Shown here: piece after piece, positions 34,810 to 43,341 of the stretch
How positions within the stretch are numbered: the first letter of the stretch is position 1
Layout of the letters: every line of letters starts with the position of its first letter
From: Myxococcota bacterium
GTDB taxonomy: Bacteria > Myxococcota_A > Polyangia > JAAYKL01
Direction: 5' to 3'
Length of the DNA: 43,482 nt
NCBI GenBank assembly: GCA_030065855.1
Contig: JASJCT010000032.1
Span: forward strand, 1-43,482
Translations under genes and position numbers: made by a program
The notes under the pieces: model-generated
What the model was told of the DNA's origin: nothing
What the model saw: only the letters and a program-made list of their open reading frames with translations
Databases searched by the model: none

Positions 34810-35808
34810 ATGACGCGCGATGTCCCAACCCTATCTGTCCGAAATCTATCCATTGCATTAGACAACGGTACCTCTCCCAGAGATGCGATCCAGGGCATGA
34901 GCTTTGACGTGCCCCGGGGCAAGACCGTGGCACTGGTCGGTGAAACCGGATCGGGAAAAACCCTGACCGCTCTCGGGATAATGGGTATTCTCCCCACGCC
35001 GCCTGCCCGCGTAACCCAGGGCAGCATCCGCTTTGAAAACCGCGACCTCCTAACCCTCTCTGATCGAGAGATGCGAAAGCTGCGCGGCAACCGCATTGCC
35101 ATGATCTTTCAAGAGCCTGTAACCTCCTTAAACCCAGTGATACCAGTGGGAAAGCAGATGGATGAAGCCATCCGAGTGCACCAACGGTTGGGAAAAAAAA
35201 ACGCCCGACATCAGGTCCTCGCGTTAATGGAGATGGTCGGTATTCCAGATCCTGAACGCCGGTATCGCGCGTTCCCACACCAGCTATCCGGTGGTATCCG
35301 GCAACGGGTGGTCATCGCCATGGCCCTGGCTTGTCGTCCAGACCTTCTCCTCGCCGATGAGCCCACCTCTGCTCTCGATACAACCGTCCAGGCGCAAATC
35401 GTGGACCTCCTGTCTCGCCTGATCCGGGACATGGGCATGAGCGTCCTCCTCATCACCCACGATTTGGGCGTGGTCGCTGCCATGGCAGACCGTGTTATCG
35501 TAATGCACACAGGCCGCATTATGGAAGAGGGAACCGTGCGACAGATATTGAAAGATCCACTTCATCCCTGTACCAAAACCCTGCTGGTACCAGGGCAATC
35601 CACCCCTCCCAACATCCCAGCTTCGCGGTTGATCGCTACACCCATATCCCACGCTGCGTCCCAATCGGATCAGGAGGGATGCTTGTTTGCGTCCATCTGC
35701 CAGCGCGGAGACGAGCGCTGTCACAAATCCAACATCGGGCTCGTCGATATTGGCGAGGGTCGAAAAATCCGATGTCTCGCATTGGACAATCGAAATGGAC
35801 CACAATAG
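34810..35808 (+). CDS. Opp/Dpp-type ABC transporter ATP-binding protein (OppD-like)
   Basis: From ATG at 34810 the protein has 332 residues. Walker A is GETGSGKT (44-51), the Q-loop lies in [11 protein letters not shown], the signature is LSGGIRQRV, Walker B is [12 protein letters not shown], and the H-loop is LLITHDLG. The C-terminal Cys-containing segment ([16 protein letters not shown]) fits the extra domain of oligopeptide/dipeptide importer ATPases. An in-frame TTG at 34786 would add eight residues and overlap the previous gene; AAAGGG favours the ATG. It overlaps the OppF-like gene by 14 bases. No permease or solute-binding protein is adjacent. Confidence 0.92.
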   Translation: MTRDVPTLSVRNLSIALDNGTSPRDAIQGMSFDVPRGKTVALVGETGSGKTLTALGIMGILPTPPARVTQGSIRFENRDLLTLSDREMRKLRGNRIAMIFQEPVTSLNPVIPVGKQMDEAIRVHQRLGKKNARHQVLALMEMVGIPDPERRYRAFPHQLSGGIRQRVVIAMALACRPDLLLADEPTSALDTTVQAQIVDLLSRLIRDMGMSVLLITHDLGVVAAMADRVIVMHTGRIMEEGTVRQILKDPLHPCTKTLLVPGQSTPPNIPASRLIATPISHAASQSDQEGCLFASICQRGDERCHKSNIGLVDIGEGRKIRCLALDNRNGPQ

Positions 35809-36784
35809 ACCGGAAAACCCACCGCTGGTGGCGGCCAATGGGGTGAGCAAGGTGTTTCCGGTCCGCCCTGGGCTGTATGCCTCTGGGCGTCGGTATATCC
35901 ACGCGGTCGACCGGGTATCCCTGAGCGTTTCAGCTGGCGAAATCGTCGGGCTGGTAGGGGAATCGGGCTGTGGCAAGACCACATTGGGACGCCTGCTGTT
36001 GCGCCTGGAAACCCCAACCGGGGGATCGATCTTCTTCGACGGCGTGGACATCACGAGGCTCCGGGGACGTCGCCTGAGGGGGATCCGCCGGGGCATGCAG
36101 ATCATCTTTCAGGACCCCGCCTCTAGCCTCAATCCGAGGTTTACGGTCAGGGAAACGTTGGTCGAAGCCATTCTCGCACATCGACGCCGGCCCAGTAACC
36201 GGGACCTCAATGCTCGGTTGGCAGCACTGTTGCAAATGGTGGGCATCTCGATCGCGACCCTGGATCGCTATCCCCGTGAGTTCTCAGGGGGCGAGCGCCA
36301 GCGTGTGGCCATTGCTCGGGCGCTGGCCGTGGATCCGCGGTTCATCGTCGCAGACGAACCCATCTCTTCCCTCGACCTCGCACACCAGGCCCAAATCGTC
36401 GCACTCCTGGAACAGCTCCGAAAGGAGCTCGACGTATCGTTCCTGCTCATCTCCCACGACCTCGACGTGGTGCAGCGCTTGTGCACCCGCGTAGCTGTGA
36501 TGTACCTCGGCCGCATTTTTGAAATAGCACCTGCAAAGCGTCTCTTTGATCATCCCCGCCACCCATACACCCAGGCATTGATGGCCGCTACCTTGTCTCC
36601 GGATCCGGACAGTCAAAAACGCCCGCTCATCCTCCCAGGCGATCCCCCATCCCCGCAGGATCCACCAAAGGGATGCACCTTCCATCCGCGGTGCCCCCAC
36701 GCGGAAGCGCAATGCAGCGCACTGGAGCCACCTTTAAGGAAGGCAGCACCGAACCACTTTACAAAATGCTATTTCGATGTTTGA
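35795..36784 (+). CDS. Opp/Dpp-type ABC transporter ATP-binding protein (OppF-like)
   Basis: The chosen start ([13 protein letters not shown] at 35795) gives 329 residues. Walker A is GESGCGKT (54-61), the Q-loop region is IIFQDPASSLNPR, the signature LSGG is present as FSGGERQRV, Walker B is FIVADEPISSLD, and the H-loop is LLISHDLD. The C-terminus has CTFHPRCPHAEAQC, typical of OppF/DppF, which can carry a 4Fe-4S or zinc site in relatives. It should pair with the preceding OppD-like protein as the two ATPase subunits of a peptide importer, whose permeases must lie elsewhere. Confidence 0.92.
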   Translation: MDHNRPENPPLVAANGVSKVFPVRPGLYASGRRYIHAVDRVSLSVSAGEIVGLVGESGCGKTTLGRLLLRLETPTGGSIFFDGVDITRLRGRRLRGIRRGMQIIFQDPASSLNPRFTVRETLVEAILAHRRRPSNRDLNARLAALLQMVGISIATLDRYPREFSGGERQRVAIARALAVDPRFIVADEPISSLDLAHQAQIVALLEQLRKELDVSFLLISHDLDVVQRLCTRVAVMYLGRIFEIAPAKRLFDHPRHPYTQALMAATLSPDPDSQKRPLILPGDPPSPQDPPKGCTFHPRCPHAEAQCSALEPPLRKAAPNHFTKCYFDV

Positions 36785-37069
36785 TTCAGACTCAAAGATA
36801 ATAAAAAGGCCCCGACACACGGCAAACACCGATACCGTTGCTCCCGTCAAGGCCTGGCGGGTTCTCGGGCTGCCGTTGTCAGGGCCACAAGCAGCTCCTG
36901 CGAGCCATCCCGTCTCTACCACGGCCACGCGCACCGGGCAAGTACCTATCGCAAGGGCATGGCTGACATCCAAGCCTTTTGTTAGCGGAGTACGCCTTGT
37001 TTTGGCGTCGGCAGAAAATTGCGTTTCGCGCCCAGAGGAGGGTATGATTTGCCTAAAGGAGGTCCCCAC

Positions 37070-37618
37070 ATGATTGGCCGGAATATGGGAAGCGCAGTTT
37101 TTGCGATGGTTCTTATTGCGGCGCCTGCCTTTGCAGTAAGGGCACAAACTCGGGAAGACTGGCGGGCCACCGAGGATAAACAGGGCCCATCGCCAAAGGT
37201 GTTGAACCAATCCTACAGCGGCGTGGTCCCAGGAGGTGGCAACACATTGCCGCGGGTCGAAGCGCTCAAAGGCCGGGACGGTACATGGATCACATGGCCG
37301 GGCTTTCTGAAACGCCCAGGCGGGGGATCGCGCATTTTTTTACAGACGACCGGTGCGATCAACTACAAAGTCAAACAGAAAGATCGTTTGATTACATTGC
37401 ACTTAAAGGACGCGCGGGTCTATCTGAGCAACAATCGCAATCCCCTGGTGATGACCCATTTTAAAACTCAGGTATCCCGCGCCTTCCTCAAAAAACGCGG
37501 CACTCGAGTGGAACTCATCATCGAGCTCAAGGAAAAGGCATTGCCCGAGATTTCTCAAACCACGGACGCGGATGGGTACCACTACCTATTCGTGGATTTT
37601 CCTAGCCAGACGCCGTAG
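37070..37618 (+). CDS. Exported AMIN-domain protein
   Basis: The start at 37070 has a perfect ribosome-binding site AAAGGAGGT at 37055-37063, six bases upstream. The 182-residue protein has a signal peptide (NMGSAVFAMVLIAAPAFAVRA) and one domain with alternating beta strands: GSRIFLQTTGAINYKVKQKD, RLITLHLKDARVYL, and RVELIIELKEKALPEI, as in AMIN domains of periplasmic amidases and PilQ. Here the domain is free-standing. It sits 11 bases before the LptD-like gene, so a role in outer-membrane assembly is inferred. Confidence 0.8.
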   Translation: MIGRNMGSAVFAMVLIAAPAFAVRAQTREDWRATEDKQGPSPKVLNQSYSGVVPGGGNTLPRVEALKGRDGTWITWPGFLKRPGGGSRIFLQTTGAINYKVKQKDRLITLHLKDARVYLSNNRNPLVMTHFKTQVSRAFLKKRGTRVELIIELKEKALPEISQTTDADGYHYLFVDFPSQTP

Positions 37619-37629
37619 CAATCAACAAG

Positions 37630-39687
37630 ATGGCGGCGGTGCTTATCGCTCTTTTGGGTCTCGGTGCCATGGGAAGCACCGCGACCATGCCTGCTGACAC
37701 TTGGGGCGACCGCATTGCCATCCAAGCGGATCAAGTGCGCGTGGATCCAAATACAGACCAAATCGCGGCAATGGGCAGGACGCGCCTGCGGATTGGTTCC
37801 CTTACGATTGACGCCGCCTTTGTCCGCCTCGACCTTCGGGATAACATTGCCGTACTTAACACCCCAGACATCCGCGGCCATGACAACGCAACCATCACGG
37901 CACAGCGCCTGATACTAAATTTTAAAGACCAGACGTTTCATTTGGACAAACCCCGCTTTGATGTCGTTGCAATGGGATCCACGCCTTTCATCTTTGAGGC
38001 AGCGTCTGCGGTTTGCGACCCAGATGGGTGTATCCTTTTCAGCACACAGGGTACCCTGTGTGCACATCGCCCATCTGGGTATGAACTCCAGGCCGACCGG
38101 GTGGTCATCCATCCGAGTGGCGATTTGGATCTTTATCGGCCCACGCTGATGATGGACAATCTCGCGATTGCCCGCTTGCCCTGGATACGACTTAGACCTA
38201 CTGGAGCGGCTGGCTTCCTCGCACCCAGGTTGGCTTGGGGACCGACGTCTGGGCTTATCCTCGGCCCGGCCGGATATATCCCCATGGGTCAGTCATCGCA
38301 TCTCGAGGGATATTTTGCTGGCAGGATACCACATGGATATGAGTCAGAAAGCCGGCTTGTCACGCCCCACCTCGATATTGCCCTCAACCATCTCTATGAA
38401 GAGGGCGCCCATGACTGGCGGCTTTGTGCAACTGCTGGCGTAGGTGGAGCACACGCATCCCTGGTCGCTGATGTGGATGCCGTCACCCAAAAGCGCATTA
38501 TCGACGCCCTTACATTCCATCCATTGGATCGGATCCTGACCCACACCAGCTCCCGCGTACGCGCCAGCGCGCAACACAGTGCATTTTTACTCGAGTCCAC
38601 CGCGGTTTTCCATCGGGTCTTTTTGCCCACGGCCGGGCCCGTAGGTAATGCCGCTTGGGTGCCGACTGCCGCCGTGGGCATAACACTCCCATCAAGCCCC
38701 CTGTTACCCAGGATTTGGCCCAATGTAAGCCTTTGGTTTGATCGGCTCGGACCAAGCGTCTCATCTGCAGTGCGCGATGCCCAGGGCAATCGTTTGAGGG
38801 GACAAAACCGACTGTCCCTTGCTTACGGTATGGATATCCCAGGGCGTATCGGACCGGTCGCGGCGACAGTACAAATGGCCGGGCGGCACCAGATATGGCT
38901 GCCTGAACAGGCACCTGTCTCATCCTCAGTACAGCATATCGCATCTGGCGCGGCCTACCTCAGCCTGCCCTTGTCGCGCCGATATACCGCCTTGTTACAT
39001 CGCATCTCGCCCTATGTTCGCTATCGCCTCACACCTGTTTGCCGTGGGTCCCCAGTGATCACAGTTGTGGATGACGCCGATGTGCTGCGGTGCGGCCATG
39101 GCATCGAGGTGGGCGGAGCCACATTGCTCGCCCGCCTGTCTGGCACCGCAAGCCTTAGGGTGGATGTCCGAGATCGCATCGATCTTCCTGGCATCCGGGG
39201 AAAAGGTGGCCCTGCATACCTGGCGGCAAGCGCGACCGTAAATTGGGGCAATGCCACCCTCTCTGGAGATGGGGCCGTGGATCATCGCACAGGTGCCCTC
39301 AGCGAGGGCGGTGTGCTCGTGCGACTCCACCCGGAGGCGGGCAATGCCCTGGCCTTGGGTGCCCGATGGCTGGGAGCCGGGCGCGGCCCCCATCGAGATC
39401 ACCCCTTTGCTGCCACAACTGGACCTTGGATCGTGGGGCGCTGGACACCGTATCTGGGTGAGTATCTGGCGGGGTTTGCAGATCTTACTCTTTCTCCGAC
39501 CCGTCGGATAAAAGCGGTTGCTGGTTTGCGCACAGGCCTCTGGCCCACGCCCGCACTGCACGCGCTATGGTATGGATTTGAAATCAGTTCGGCGTGCGGG
39601 TGTGCGCGTATCGGCATCAGAGCAGCGCACCGCTTTTCCCAAGCCATACCAGATGTAATGGCGACCCTGCGTCTTTTTGGACTGTAG
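37630..39687 (+). CDS. LptD/OstA-family outer-membrane protein
   Basis: The 685-residue protein has a short signal sequence (MAAVLIALLGLGAMGSTA). An N-terminal OstA-like jelly-roll follows (DRIAIQADQVRVD, GRTRLRIGSLTIDA, ATITAQRLIL). The C-terminal part is a beta-barrel with many aromatic-ended strands and the LptD-like pattern RLPWIRLRP...GFLAPRLAWGPTSGLILGPAGYIPMG. LptD inserts lipopolysaccharide into the outer leaflet. Cys pairs are sparse (CDPDGC, LCAH), unlike the four-Cys E. coli protein. It is co-transcribed with the AMIN gene. LptD is the best family call, but the barrel is divergent. Confidence 0.8.
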   Translation: MAAVLIALLGLGAMGSTATMPADTWGDRIAIQADQVRVDPNTDQIAAMGRTRLRIGSLTIDAAFVRLDLRDNIAVLNTPDIRGHDNATITAQRLILNFKDQTFHLDKPRFDVVAMGSTPFIFEAASAVCDPDGCILFSTQGTLCAHRPSGYELQADRVVIHPSGDLDLYRPTLMMDNLAIARLPWIRLRPTGAAGFLAPRLAWGPTSGLILGPAGYIPMGQSSHLEGYFAGRIPHGYESESRLVTPHLDIALNHLYEEGAHDWRLCATAGVGGAHASLVADVDAVTQKRIIDALTFHPLDRILTHTSSRVRASAQHSAFLLESTAVFHRVFLPTAGPVGNAAWVPTAAVGITLPSSPLLPRIWPNVSLWFDRLGPSVSSAVRDAQGNRLRGQNRLSLAYGMDIPGRIGPVAATVQMAGRHQIWLPEQAPVSSSVQHIASGAAYLSLPLSRRYTALLHRISPYVRYRLTPVCRGSPVITVVDDADVLRCGHGIEVGGATLLARLSGTASLRVDVRDRIDLPGIRGKGGPAYLAASATVNWGNATLSGDGAVDHRTGALSEGGVLVRLHPEAGNALALGARWLGAGRGPHRDHPFAATTGPWIVGRWTPYLGEYLAGFADLTLSPTRRIKAVAGLRTGLWPTPALHALWYGFEISSACGCARIGIRAAHRFSQAIPDVMATLRLFGL

Positions 39688-39928
39688 TGAAGCGGTGCTG
39701 TTTTGGTTCCAACCCGCGGTGTGCCTAAGGAAACCAGCATGATCCAAAATGGCAAAAAGTGGTCTCAGCAATGCATTTTTTTGTCACACTTCGGCACCAG
39801 AGGGGGCATCCAGGATTGACTCAACACAGAAAATATTTAAATAATTTCAAACAATTAAACCAAAACACAAGTCGTCCGATTGTTGCTGGTATGATTCGTG
39901 CTAGAAAATAAGAATATCTGATGGGGTA

Positions 39929-40159
39929 ATGGATATGCAGTACTTACTAATATATTTGGCTATCGGCGCTGGTGTGGCGATCCTGATGGCTTATTGGCAG
40001 GCACGTCACCGCCCCAACCAGTTGCGCCGGTCCAAGCTGGGTATATTGCTCGGTGCATACTTGTTTATCGCCCTTGCTTGGCCAGTATCTGTGGCAGCGT
40101 TTTTCTACGGTGCCTTTTCTCAGTTACTCGAAGGAACCCAGGAAACCGACCAGACCTAA
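39929..40159 (+). CDS. Small membrane protein with two TM segments
   Basis: The 76-residue protein has hydrophobic segments at about residues 3-22 (MQYLLIYLAIGAGVAILMAY) and 40-63 (ILLGAYLFIALAWPVSVAAFFYGA), separated by a basic loop (RHRPNQLRRSK) that should be cytoplasmic. A tail (LLEGTQETDQT) follows. ATG at 39929 or 39935 could start it, with GGGG upstream. No family was recognised. A location upstream of a GT2 gene is common for small membrane helpers but proves nothing. Confidence 0.6.
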   Translation: MDMQYLLIYLAIGAGVAILMAYWQARHRPNQLRRSKLGILLGAYLFIALAWPVSVAAFFYGAFSQLLEGTQETDQT

Positions 40160-40274
40160 CCGTCGCTTACACCCGCCCCTTCGTCTTCAGGGGACTCTAA
40201 CCATGCCCTCCTTTTTGGACACATGTATATTTTTTAACACTGGTTTTTAACACTGGGATATAAGTAGACTCATC

Positions 40275-41105
40275 ATGAAGGACGCACGTGGCACATCAGA
40301 CCCCCCATTGTATGCCGCTCCTTCAGGTCCGCTGCGCGTATCCCCGAAGGAGATGTCTGGAACCGGTTCCGACGTTCGCCTTTCGCTGGTGATACCGACC
40401 TTCAATGAACGGCAAAACATCGAGGCACTCATCTCCCAACTCTGTTCACTGCTGGAGGCACCGCTGGCTGGTGCGTTCGAGCTCATTGTCGTAGATGACG
40501 ACAGCCCGGATGAAACCTGGCGCTTGGCACATGAACTCGCAAGAGACAACCCTCGCTTGCGCGTCATGCGGCGAACTACGGAAAAGGGCCTCTCATCGGC
40601 AGTGATTCGCGGCTGGCAGATTGCTCGCGGTGATATTCTCGGTGTCATCGACGCAGATCTGCAGCACCCACCGGAAACAGCGCTAAAACTCTGGAATGAG
40701 ATCGCGCAGGGCGCAGATTTGGTTGTGGCCAGCAGGAATATCAAAGGGGGGGGCGTCAGCGACTGGAGTATCATCCGCCGCTTTTTGTCCCGCGGGGCAC
40801 AATTATTGGGAACAATCGTATTACCCAAGGTGGTGGGCAGGGTCACGGACCCGATGAGTGGCTTCTTTTTCATTCGCCGCCAATCCATTGCCGATGTGGC
40901 ATTGAAACCACTCGGGTACAAAATCCTCATCGAAGTCATCGGCCGCGGACGTATCAAGTGGATTTCTGAGGTGGGGTACGTCTTCCAGGAACGCACCGAA
41001 GGCGGCAGCAAAGTTACTTGGAAGCAGTATATCGATTATCTGCGGCATCTGATGCGACTTCGGTTGGCAAGCGGAGCTTCGCCTCAAACCGACCAGCATG
41101 AATGA
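40275..41105 (+). CDS. Polyprenol-phosphate mannose/glucose synthase-like glycosyltransferase (GT2)
   Basis: The 276-residue protein has a GT-A fold of the Dpm1 type: LSLVIPTFNERQNI, ELIVVDDDSPDETW, EKGLSSAVIRGWQIARGD, DADLQHPPE as the DxD motif, and DPMSGFFFIRRQSI in the acceptor region. It should transfer a hexose from a nucleotide sugar to polyprenyl phosphate at the cytoplasmic face. No C-terminal membrane helices are present, as in the soluble Dpm1 form. The start is uncertain, as the first 36 residues are not conserved in character. Its stop is three bases before the repeat cluster at 41109. Confidence 0.9.
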   Translation: MKDARGTSDPPLYAAPSGPLRVSPKEMSGTGSDVRLSLVIPTFNERQNIEALISQLCSLLEAPLAGAFELIVVDDDSPDETWRLAHELARDNPRLRVMRRTTEKGLSSAVIRGWQIARGDILGVIDADLQHPPETALKLWNEIAQGADLVVASRNIKGGGVSDWSIIRRFLSRGAQLLGTIVLPKVVGRVTDPMSGFFFIRRQSIADVALKPLGYKILIEVIGRGRIKWISEVGYVFQERTEGGSKVTWKQYIDYLRHLMRLRLASGASPQTDQHE

Positions 41106-41108
41106 CGT

Positions 41109-41251
41109 GCCCGCCTTCGCCAGGCCTACGGTGGGGTTTTCGACTTTCAAGTCCAAGATCCCGCCCGCCTCCGCCAGGCCTACGGTGGGGTTTTCGACTT
41201 TCAAGTCCAAGATCTAAATCCAAGATCCCGCCGTAGGCCTGGCGGAGGCGG
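41109..41251. repeat. Tandem and inverted repeat cluster (CCTCCGCCAGGCCTACGG family)
   Basis: Two direct copies of a 52-base unit (41109-41160 and 41163-41214), nearly identical, are followed by an inverted copy of the first half (41224-41251). The unit core is CCGCCAGGCCTACGG. Together these can fold into a long hairpin downstream of the GT2 stop. It may act as a terminator (inference). Confidence 0.8.
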
Positions 41252-41473
41252 ATACGTCATATAAACACCTATTAATATTTGATTATTTTATATCGTTGAA
41301 CGATACTATCCTATGTCATCCTTTCTCGTACTGCAAATCTTTTCAGTGACCCAGTCAACCGGTTTGTACAATCCGGTCATTATCAAACCTCGGGTAACTG
41401 ACAAGCCGACGCTTAACAAAGCGTGAAACAGGTCGTTTACCCAATCAGGAGCAGATCGCTGCTGGGGGGTTAA

Positions 41474-41779
41474 ATGAAAGTAGATCTCCATAAAAATGAA
41501 GACGGCACCGTAATCCTGACCGGAGATGCAACGGTTCACTACGTTGAGAGACTATACGAACAACTCAAAGATCTCCTCCAGGACGCGCCCGACCACCTCA
41601 TCATTGATCTAGGCAAGATGCAAAGCATCGATCTCGCCGGTGCGCAAGTGCTGATTGCGTTCAAACGCAGCGTTGCACCCACCACTGTGTCTCTTAGGGG
41701 TTGCAGTGAATCGGTTTATCTCCGTTTGGAACGAACAGGTCTTCTCGCACCTATTTTAGGGGAGCCATACAATGGATAA
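41474..41779 (+). CDS. STAS-domain protein (anti-sigma-factor-antagonist-like)
   Basis: The 101-residue protein is one STAS domain: VILTGDATVHYVERLYEQL, HLIIDLGKMQSIDLAGAQVLIAF and a C-terminal helix. In related STAS proteins a Ser or Thr after Asp (D-S/T-A-G) is phosphorylated; here the motif is Asp53-Leu-Ala-Gly, so the phosphorylatable residue is missing, although Ser51 is near. Its stop lies inside the CheY-like gene, overlapping by eight bases. By context it is part of a chemosensory complex. Confidence 0.85.
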   Translation: MKVDLHKNEDGTVILTGDATVHYVERLYEQLKDLLQDAPDHLIIDLGKMQSIDLAGAQVLIAFKRSVAPTTVSLRGCSESVYLRLERTGLLAPILGEPYNG

Positions 41780-42164
41780 AAAAACAGTGTTGATCGTGGA
41801 CGATACGAGGATGATTCGCGCCTCTGTCCGGTACTGCCTTGAAAAATCAGGCCTCGCAGTAGAAGAAGCGGAAAACGGACAATTGGGGTTAGACAAACTA
41901 AAAGAAATGGACCAGGGCGACATCAGGCCCGCTCTGATATTGTCCGATATCAACATGCCGGTGATGGATGGCATCACATTCATAAAGGAAGTAAAAAAGA
42001 CCAAGTCGCGATTCATCCCGATTTTAGTCCTTACCACTGAGACCAGCGAAGATAAGAAGCGGGAAGGCAAGCAGGCCGGTGCTGCCGGATGGCTCATCAA
42101 ACCCTTTCAGGAAGACGAGCTCATCGGCGTGGTACGCAAATTCGTTCCAGAGCTAAACGCCTAA
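41772..42164 (+). CDS. CheY-like response regulator
   Basis: The 130-residue receiver domain has the acidic pocket Asp10/Asp11 (LIVDDTRMI), the phospho-acceptor Asp59 in ILSDINMPVMDG, Thr88 in LVLTTET, and Lys110 in GWLIKPF. It has no output domain. It overlaps STAS and is followed by CheA. It would receive phosphate from CheA and act on the flagellar motor or another target; no motility gene is in the window. Confidence 0.95.
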   Translation: MDKKTVLIVDDTRMIRASVRYCLEKSGLAVEEAENGQLGLDKLKEMDQGDIRPALILSDINMPVMDGITFIKEVKKTKSRFIPILVLTTETSEDKKREGKQAGAAGWLIKPFQEDELIGVVRKFVPELNA

Positions 42165-42207
42165 GGAGCGATCGGATGAAAGCAAATGACGATTTGATTG
42201 GATAGGA

Positions 42208-43341
42208 ATGGTAACAAAAGAACAACTTCGGGATATTTTCATCGAGGAGACCGAGACCCTGGTGGCAGACCTGGAAGATGGCCTGATATCTTTGGAACAG
42301 TCTCCAGAGGACGCCGATCTCATAAGCAGTGTGTTTCGCTCTGCCCATTCAATAAAGGGCAGCGCTGGGATATTCAACCTAAGGCCAATCGTAGATCTGA
42401 CCCGCGCCATGGAGGCCCTCCTGGATCAGACGAGGAAGGCCGCGATTCGACTGGAATCGGACATGTTCGATGTGCTGTTGCCGCTCGTGGACGCTATGAA
42501 GCGCCTGTTGCAGCAGTTCAAGAATGGACAGACACCGGCGCTAACCGACAGTGATAGGGAAACGCTTAATGTCCTAAGGAGGTATACAAACACCTCGGAC
42601 AACCCATCCGATCCCGAGGGGTCCAAGACTTCGAATACGCCGAAAAAAGAGGTCTCGGTCTCAAGGATCTTCTCCATTGCGATGCGGTTTTCAGAAGATA
42701 TTCTCGAAACAGGACAGGATCCATTGCTGCTCATCGATGAGCTGGCAGGGCTTGGTCGAATCCTCTTTGTCAAACCGGATCTCAAATTCCTACCTGCGTT
42801 TGAAGGGTTAGATATTTATAAGACATACATCGCTTGGAAGGTAACGTTGAGAACCACCGCTTCCATGGAGACCATCCGCAACGTCTTTATCTTTACCGCT
42901 GATGAAAACGAGATCGAAATAACAGATGTAACAAGCGAATTTGAAGGCGACCTTGCACTCTCAGACGCCGACAAATGTATCGGAGAGCTTTTGGTGGAGG
43001 AGGGCTACATATCAGAGAAAGACGTTTCCGAAGCCCTCAGTCAACACAAACGCACGGGAGAAATCTTAGTAGCATCGGGCAAGGTCTCGCCAAAAGCCGT
43101 CGAGGCGGTGGTGAAACGCCAGCAAAAAGTACGGGACATCGTGACCGCATCGGCGATGCGGATCAAATCCGAGAAGCTGGATCAATTGGTGGACATGGCC
43201 GGAGAAATGATGGTTGCCGCGGCCCAGCTTAAGCGCAACATATCTCTGGATAGCGTTACCAAAGCAGAAAAGATTGCAGCCACTGAAACCTTGGCGGCGT
43301 TGAGCCATGAACTCCATCAAAAAATTCTGGAACTCCGGTGA
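42208..43341 (+). CDS. CheA-type histidine kinase, truncated by an inserted element
   Basis: The frame encodes 377 residues. An Hpt domain (1-110) has the phospho-acceptor His47 in FRSAHSIKGSAG. Residues 130-250 are a linker and regulatory region (VSRIFSIAMRFSEDIL, ...). Residues 254-310 resemble the repeat module seen at the N-terminus of type II secretion ATPases: GELLVEEGYISEKDVSEAL and GEILVASGKVSPKAVEAVV. Residues 311-377 are the dimerisation domain (KLDQLVDMAGEMMVAAAQL). The protein stops after ELHQKILELR, just before the segment that normally continues into the kinase domain. So the ATPase and CheW-like domains are missing here. The stop coincides with the start of palindrome-rich sequence (43342 on). 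Confidence 0.8.
   Translation: MVTKEQLRDIFIEETETLVADLEDGLISLEQSPEDADLISSVFRSAHSIKGSAGIFNLRPIVDLTRAMEALLDQTRKAAIRLESDMFDVLLPLVDAMKRLLQQFKNGQTPALTDSDRETLNVLRRYTNTSDNPSDPEGSKTSNTPKKEVSVSRIFSIAMRFSEDILETGQDPLLLIDELAGLGRILFVKPDLKFLPAFEGLDIYKTYIAWKVTLRTTASMETIRNVFIFTADENEIEITDVTSEFEGDLALSDADKCIGELLVEEGYISEKDVSEALSQHKRTGEILVASGKVSPKAVEAVVKRQQKVRDIVTASAMRIKSEKLDQLVDMAGEMMVAAAQLKRNISLDSVTKAEKIAATETLAALSHELHQKILELR

Noticed and set aside
36777..37073. Possible 98-residue gene between the OppF-like and AMIN genes
   Set aside because: It overlaps the OppF-like stop and the AMIN start region, has no clear ribosome-binding site and no protein-like pattern.
41109..41214. CRISPR-like array
   Set aside because: Only two direct units with a two-base gap and an inverted copy; no spacers and no cas genes.
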